Part shown: one piece after another, positions 61,253 through 64,000 of the stretch | How the letters are laid out: every line of letters begins with the position of its first letter | Numbering within the stretch: the stretch's first letter is position 1 | From: Bradyrhizobium lupini | GTDB taxonomy: Bacteria; Pseudomonadota; Alphaproteobacteria; Rhizobiales; Xanthobacteraceae | Length of the DNA: 64,000 nt | Direction of reading: 5' to 3' | NCBI RefSeq assembly: GCF_040939785.1 | Contig: NZ_CP162553.1 | Coordinates: 3,224,001-3,288,000 of the forward strand | The notes under the pieces: generated by a model | Told to the model about the DNA's origin: nothing | The model's input: only the letters and a program-made list of their open reading frames with translations | Databases searched by the model: none | Program-made: the position numbers and the translations under genes

Positions 61253-62611
61253 ATGATGAGCCAGGAGCAGAACGACCTGATCACCCGCACCGGTGCGAAG
61301 GACCCCTGCGGGAAGCTGATGCGAAGCTACTGGCAGCCGGCGGCGCTGGTGGACGAGCTCGACGGCGATCGACCGATCCGTCCCGTCAGATTGCTCGGCG
61401 AAAGCCTGGTGCTGTTCCGCGACGAGACGGGGCGTTACGGCCTGATCGATCGCCACTGTGCGCATCGCGGCGCCGATCTCGCCTTCGGACGGCTCGAGCA
61501 TGGCGGCCTGCGTTGCGCCTTCCATGGCTGGCTGTTCGACGCCACCGGGCAATGCATCGAGACGCCGGCGGAGCCGAAGGACTCAAAGCTCTGCCAGAAC
61601 ATCCGTCAGCGCTCTTACCCTGTGGTGGAGAAGAGCGGCATCCTCTGGGCTTATCTCGGCGAGGGCGAGCCGCCGGCATTTCCCGAGCTCGACTGCTTCG
61701 TCGCGCCCGGCACGCACACCTTCGCGTTCAAAGGCCACATGGCCTGCAACTGGCTCCAGGCGCTCGAAGTCGGCATCGACCCCGCGCACGCCTCCTATCT
61801 GCATCGCTTTTTCGAGGACGAGGACACCTCGACGGCCTACGGCAAGCAGTTCCGCGGCACATCGGCAGGCAGCGACTTGCCGATGACGAAGATTTTGCGC
61901 GAATACGACCGCCCGATCATCAATGTCGAGCACACCGAATACGGCCTGCGGCTGATCGCGCTGCGCGAGATCGACGAGGAGCGCACCCATGTGCGCGTCA
62001 CCAACCAGCTCTTTCCGCACGGCTTCGTCATCCCCATGAGCACGGAGATGACGATCACACAGTGGCACGTGCCGGTCGACGACGAGAACTGCTACTGGTA
62101 CGCGATCTTCACCAGTTATTCGAACCCCGTGGACAAGCAGAAGATGCGCGACCAGCGGCTCGAGCTCTATGAGCTGCCGGATTACAAATCGCGCAAGAAC
62201 GGGACGAACGATTACGGCTTCGATCCGCACGAGCAGCAGACGGCGACCTATACCGGCATGGGCACCGACATCAACGTCCACGACCAGTGGGCGGTGGAAT
62301 CGATGGGCGCGATCCAGGACCGCACCCGGGAGCACCTCGGCACGAGCGACAAGGCGATCGTGCAGTACCGGCGCCTGCTGCGGCAGGAGATCGAGAAGGT
62401 CGCAGGCGGCGAGAAGCCGATGCTGCATCTCGACGAGGCCACCGCACGTTCGATCCAGGGTCCGGCGACCATGGACGGCATCGGGCCGACCCGAGGCTGG
62501 GAGATCTACTGGATGGAAGTCGACGTCAAGCGCCGCCGCAGCGCGCCGTGGACGGCGCCGGTGCCGAAGGAGATCGCGGACAACGTGCATCGCCTGACGG
62601 CGGCGGAGTGA
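61253..62611 (+). CDS. Rieske ring-hydroxylating oxygenase, phthalate-dioxygenase type
   Basis: Oxygenase of 452 residues. The Rieske 2Fe-2S cluster ligands are Cys69, His71, Cys88 and His91 (DRHCAHRGADL and LRCAFHGWLFD). The mononuclear iron site is seen in EVGIDPAHASYLHRFF (DxxH-x4-H), with a C-terminal Asp likely. The sequence is of the phthalate 4,5-dioxygenase / single-subunit family, using a separate reductase. It is divergent from the IclR gene and is followed by a repeat element and a glutamine-synthetase-like gene. The aromatic substrate is not known. Confidence 0.88.
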   Translation: MMSQEQNDLITRTGAKDPCGKLMRSYWQPAALVDELDGDRPIRPVRLLGESLVLFRDETGRYGLIDRHCAHRGADLAFGRLEHGGLRCAFHGWLFDATGQCIETPAEPKDSKLCQNIRQRSYPVVEKSGILWAYLGEGEPPAFPELDCFVAPGTHTFAFKGHMACNWLQALEVGIDPAHASYLHRFFEDEDTSTAYGKQFRGTSAGSDLPMTKILREYDRPIINVEHTEYGLRLIALREIDEERTHVRVTNQLFPHGFVIPMSTEMTITQWHVPVDDENCYWYAIFTSYSNPVDKQKMRDQRLELYELPDYKSRKNGTNDYGFDPHEQQTATYTGMGTDINVHDQWAVESMGAIQDRTREHLGTSDKAIVQYRRLLRQEIEKVAGGEKPMLHLDEATARSIQGPATMDGIGPTRGWEIYWMEVDVKRRRSAPWTAPVPKEIADNVHRLTAAE

Positions 62612-62660
62612 TAATGCAGTTCGCCGCTAGCGAGGCGAGACGGCGGCTCCACATTCTTCG

Positions 62661-62764
62661 CTGTCATGCTCCGCGAAAGCGGGGCATCCAGTACGTCGCG
62701 GCCTCTCGTGAACACACGGACGTCTCTGGAATACTGGATCGTCCGCCTTCGCGGACGATGACAG
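62661..62764. repeat. 104-bp CTGTCAT-ended repeat, copy 3
   Basis: Same plan as 23859-23965: CTGTCATG, hairpin CTCCGCGAAAGCGGGG, GCATCCAGTACG, central spacer, GAATACTGGATC, hairpin CGTCCGCCTTCGCGGACG, ending ATGACAG. It lies between the Rieske and glutamine-synthetase-like genes. Confidence 0.72.
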
Positions 62765-62804
62765 TGTGCGCTATACTCTCGCCGAGCAAGAAGGAACTGC
62801 CAAA

Positions 62805-64000
62805 GTGACTTTCGTCGCGCGTCATGCGCTGTGGTCGGATGAGCAGAAGGACGCCGCATTGCGCGTGCGGCGCATCGTCGACGAGAAGAATCTCGAGGTC
62901 ATCCGCCTCGCCTTCCCGGACCAGCACGGCATTTTGCGCGGCAAGACCATCGTCGCCTCCGAGGCGATCGCCTCGCTGGAGAGCGGCTGCTCCATCACCA
63001 CCACCATGCTCGCCAAGGACACCTCGCACCGCACGGTGTTTCCGGTGTTCACGTCAGGCGGCGGCTTCGGCATGAAGGAGATGGAGGGCGCGGCCGACGT
63101 GCTGATGGTCGCCGATCCCACGACGTTTCGCGTTTTGCCATGGGCGCCAACCACGGGCTGGGTTCTCTGCGACCTCTATTTCAACGACGGCCGTCCCGTG
63201 CCGTTCGCGACGCGCGGGCTCTATCGCAAGGTGCTCGACGAGCTCGCAAGTCGCGGCCATGATTTCGTGGCAGGCCTCGAGGTCGAATTCCACATCTTCA
63301 AGCTCGACGATCCGCATATGCGCCCGGAGGATGCCGGCCAGCCCGGCACACCGCCTTCGGTGAGCCTGCTCAGCCACGGCTATCAATACCTCACCGAGCA
63401 GCGCTTCGACCAGATGGAGCCGGTGCTGGAGATCTTGCGGCGTGACATCGTCGCGCTCGGTCTGCCCTTGCGCTCGGTCGAGGTGGAGTTCGGGCCGAGC
63501 CAGTGCGAATTCACCTTCGCCCCGAAGAAAGGCATTGAGCCCGCGGACAACATGGTGCTGTTTCGCTCTGCCGTGAAGCAGATCGCGCACCGCCACGGCT
63601 ATCACGCCACGTTCATGTGCCGGCCGAAGCTGCCGAACCTGTTCGCGAGCGGCTGGCATCTGCACCAATCGGTGGTCTCGCGCGCGAGCGGCGAGAACCA
63701 GTTCATGGCCAAAGACGGCGGCGAGCCGCTCAGCGCGTTCGCCCGCGCCTGGCTTGCGGGCCTGCTCGACCACGCCCGCGCGTCGACCGTGTTCACCACC
63801 CCGACCATCAATGGCTACAAGCGCTACCGCTCCTATTCGCTGGCGCCGGACCGCGCGATCTGGGGCCGCGACAATCGCGGCGTGATGATCCGCGTGCTCG
63901 GCGACGCCGGCGACGCCGCCACGCGCCTGGAAAACCGCATCGGCGAGCCCGCCGCCAATCCCTATCTCTACATGGCCTCGCAGATCCTCTCCGGCCTCGA
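62805..64000 (+). CDS. glutamine synthetase-family protein, cut by window end
   Basis: The frame starts at GTG 62805 (VTFVARHALWSDEQKDA) with an AAGGA ribosome site and is open to the window end (398 codons seen). It has GS-like beta-grasp residues (VIRLAFPDQHGILRGKTI) and the catalytic half with GLEVEFHIF (metal Glu), VEVEFGPSQCEFTFAP, HGYHATFMCRPKLPNLFASGWHLHQSV (His/ATP region), TPTINGYKRYRSYSLAP and RIGEPAANPYLYMASQI. It belongs to the gamma-glutamyl-amide ligase branch (PuuA-, GlnT-like) rather than GlnA. It could glutamylate an amine such as an aromatic amine. Confidence 0.85.
   Translation, partial: MTFVARHALWSDEQKDAALRVRRIVDEKNLEVIRLAFPDQHGILRGKTIVASEAIASLESGCSITTTMLAKDTSHRTVFPVFTSGGGFGMKEMEGAADVLMVADPTTFRVLPWAPTTGWVLCDLYFNDGRPVPFATRGLYRKVLDELASRGHDFVAGLEVEFHIFKLDDPHMRPEDAGQPGTPPSVSLLSHGYQYLTEQRFDQMEPVLEILRRDIVALGLPLRSVEVEFGPSQCEFTFAPKKGIEPADNMVLFRSAVKQIAHRHGYHATFMCRPKLPNLFASGWHLHQSVVSRASGENQFMAKDGGEPLSAFARAWLAGLLDHARASTVFTTPTINGYKRYRSYSLAPDRAIWGRDNRGVMIRVLGDAGDAATRLENRIGEPAANPYLYMASQILSGL

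Noticed and set aside
1..64000. CRISPR arrays, prophage, IS elements, integrons or a replication origin
   Set aside because: I found no regularly spaced repeats, transposase, integrase, phage structural genes, dnaA-box cluster or parAB genes.

Overview
The window is high-GC alphaproteobacterial DNA and almost certainly Bradyrhizobium. The basis is a haloalkane dehalogenase that I recognise as a close relative of DbjA of B. japonicum, a SAM-II riboswitch ahead of metZ, a GcrA cell-cycle regulator, a double-length dCTP deaminase, PHO-box control of pst, and dense short intergenic palindromes. It is ordinary chromosome: I see no phage, IS element, CRISPR array, integrase or origin. Genus-level naming is inference from protein content.

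Layout. 1-9 kb: fused porin, frameshifted chemotaxis receptor, CNNM/CBS membrane protein, PilZ protein, glutamate-synthase-like flavoprotein and ferredoxin-NADP reductase. 9.3-19.5 kb: a small ATP-grasp protein, then a leftward pentose operon (LacI regulator, xylB, xylA, ABC ATPase, permease, binding protein, frameshifted aldo/keto reductase, lactonase). 19.5-28.3 kb: small metabolic and regulatory genes (GNAT, XRE-cupin, epoxide hydrolase, tRNA-Gly, ogt, AraC, VOC, SRPBCC, a Met/Gly-rich protein, MATE, an unknown protein, PAS). 28.3-38.9 kb: dcd, the SAM-II-controlled metZ, an opgC-SGNH-SGNH operon, apaG, hslO, argD-argF and gcrA.

39.1-46.9 kb: the phosphate regulon reads leftwards as flippase, phoR, PHO box, pstS, pstC, pstA, pstB, phoU, phoB. 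Here phoB carries a one-base frameshift. 47.4-52.9 kb: a tetR-dbjA operon with a near-perfect palindromic operator, an OmpA-like protein, a polysaccharide deacetylase and an SDR. 53.0-60.3 kb: the aerobic benzoyl-CoA (box) pathway (benzoate-CoA ligase, alpha/beta hydrolase, boxC, boxB) with divergent boxR and a truncated haemoglobin. TGCA repeats lie ahead of boxC. 60.3-64 kb: an IclR regulator divergent from a Rieske oxygenase that is followed by a glutamine-synthetase-like gene cut by the window end.

Two global observations stand out. Three otherwise normal genes (chemotaxis receptor, aldo/keto reductase, phoB) each lack exactly one base, which looks more like assembly indels than biology. 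Gene gaps also hold at least two families of 100-165 bp inverted-repeat elements and several single hairpins.
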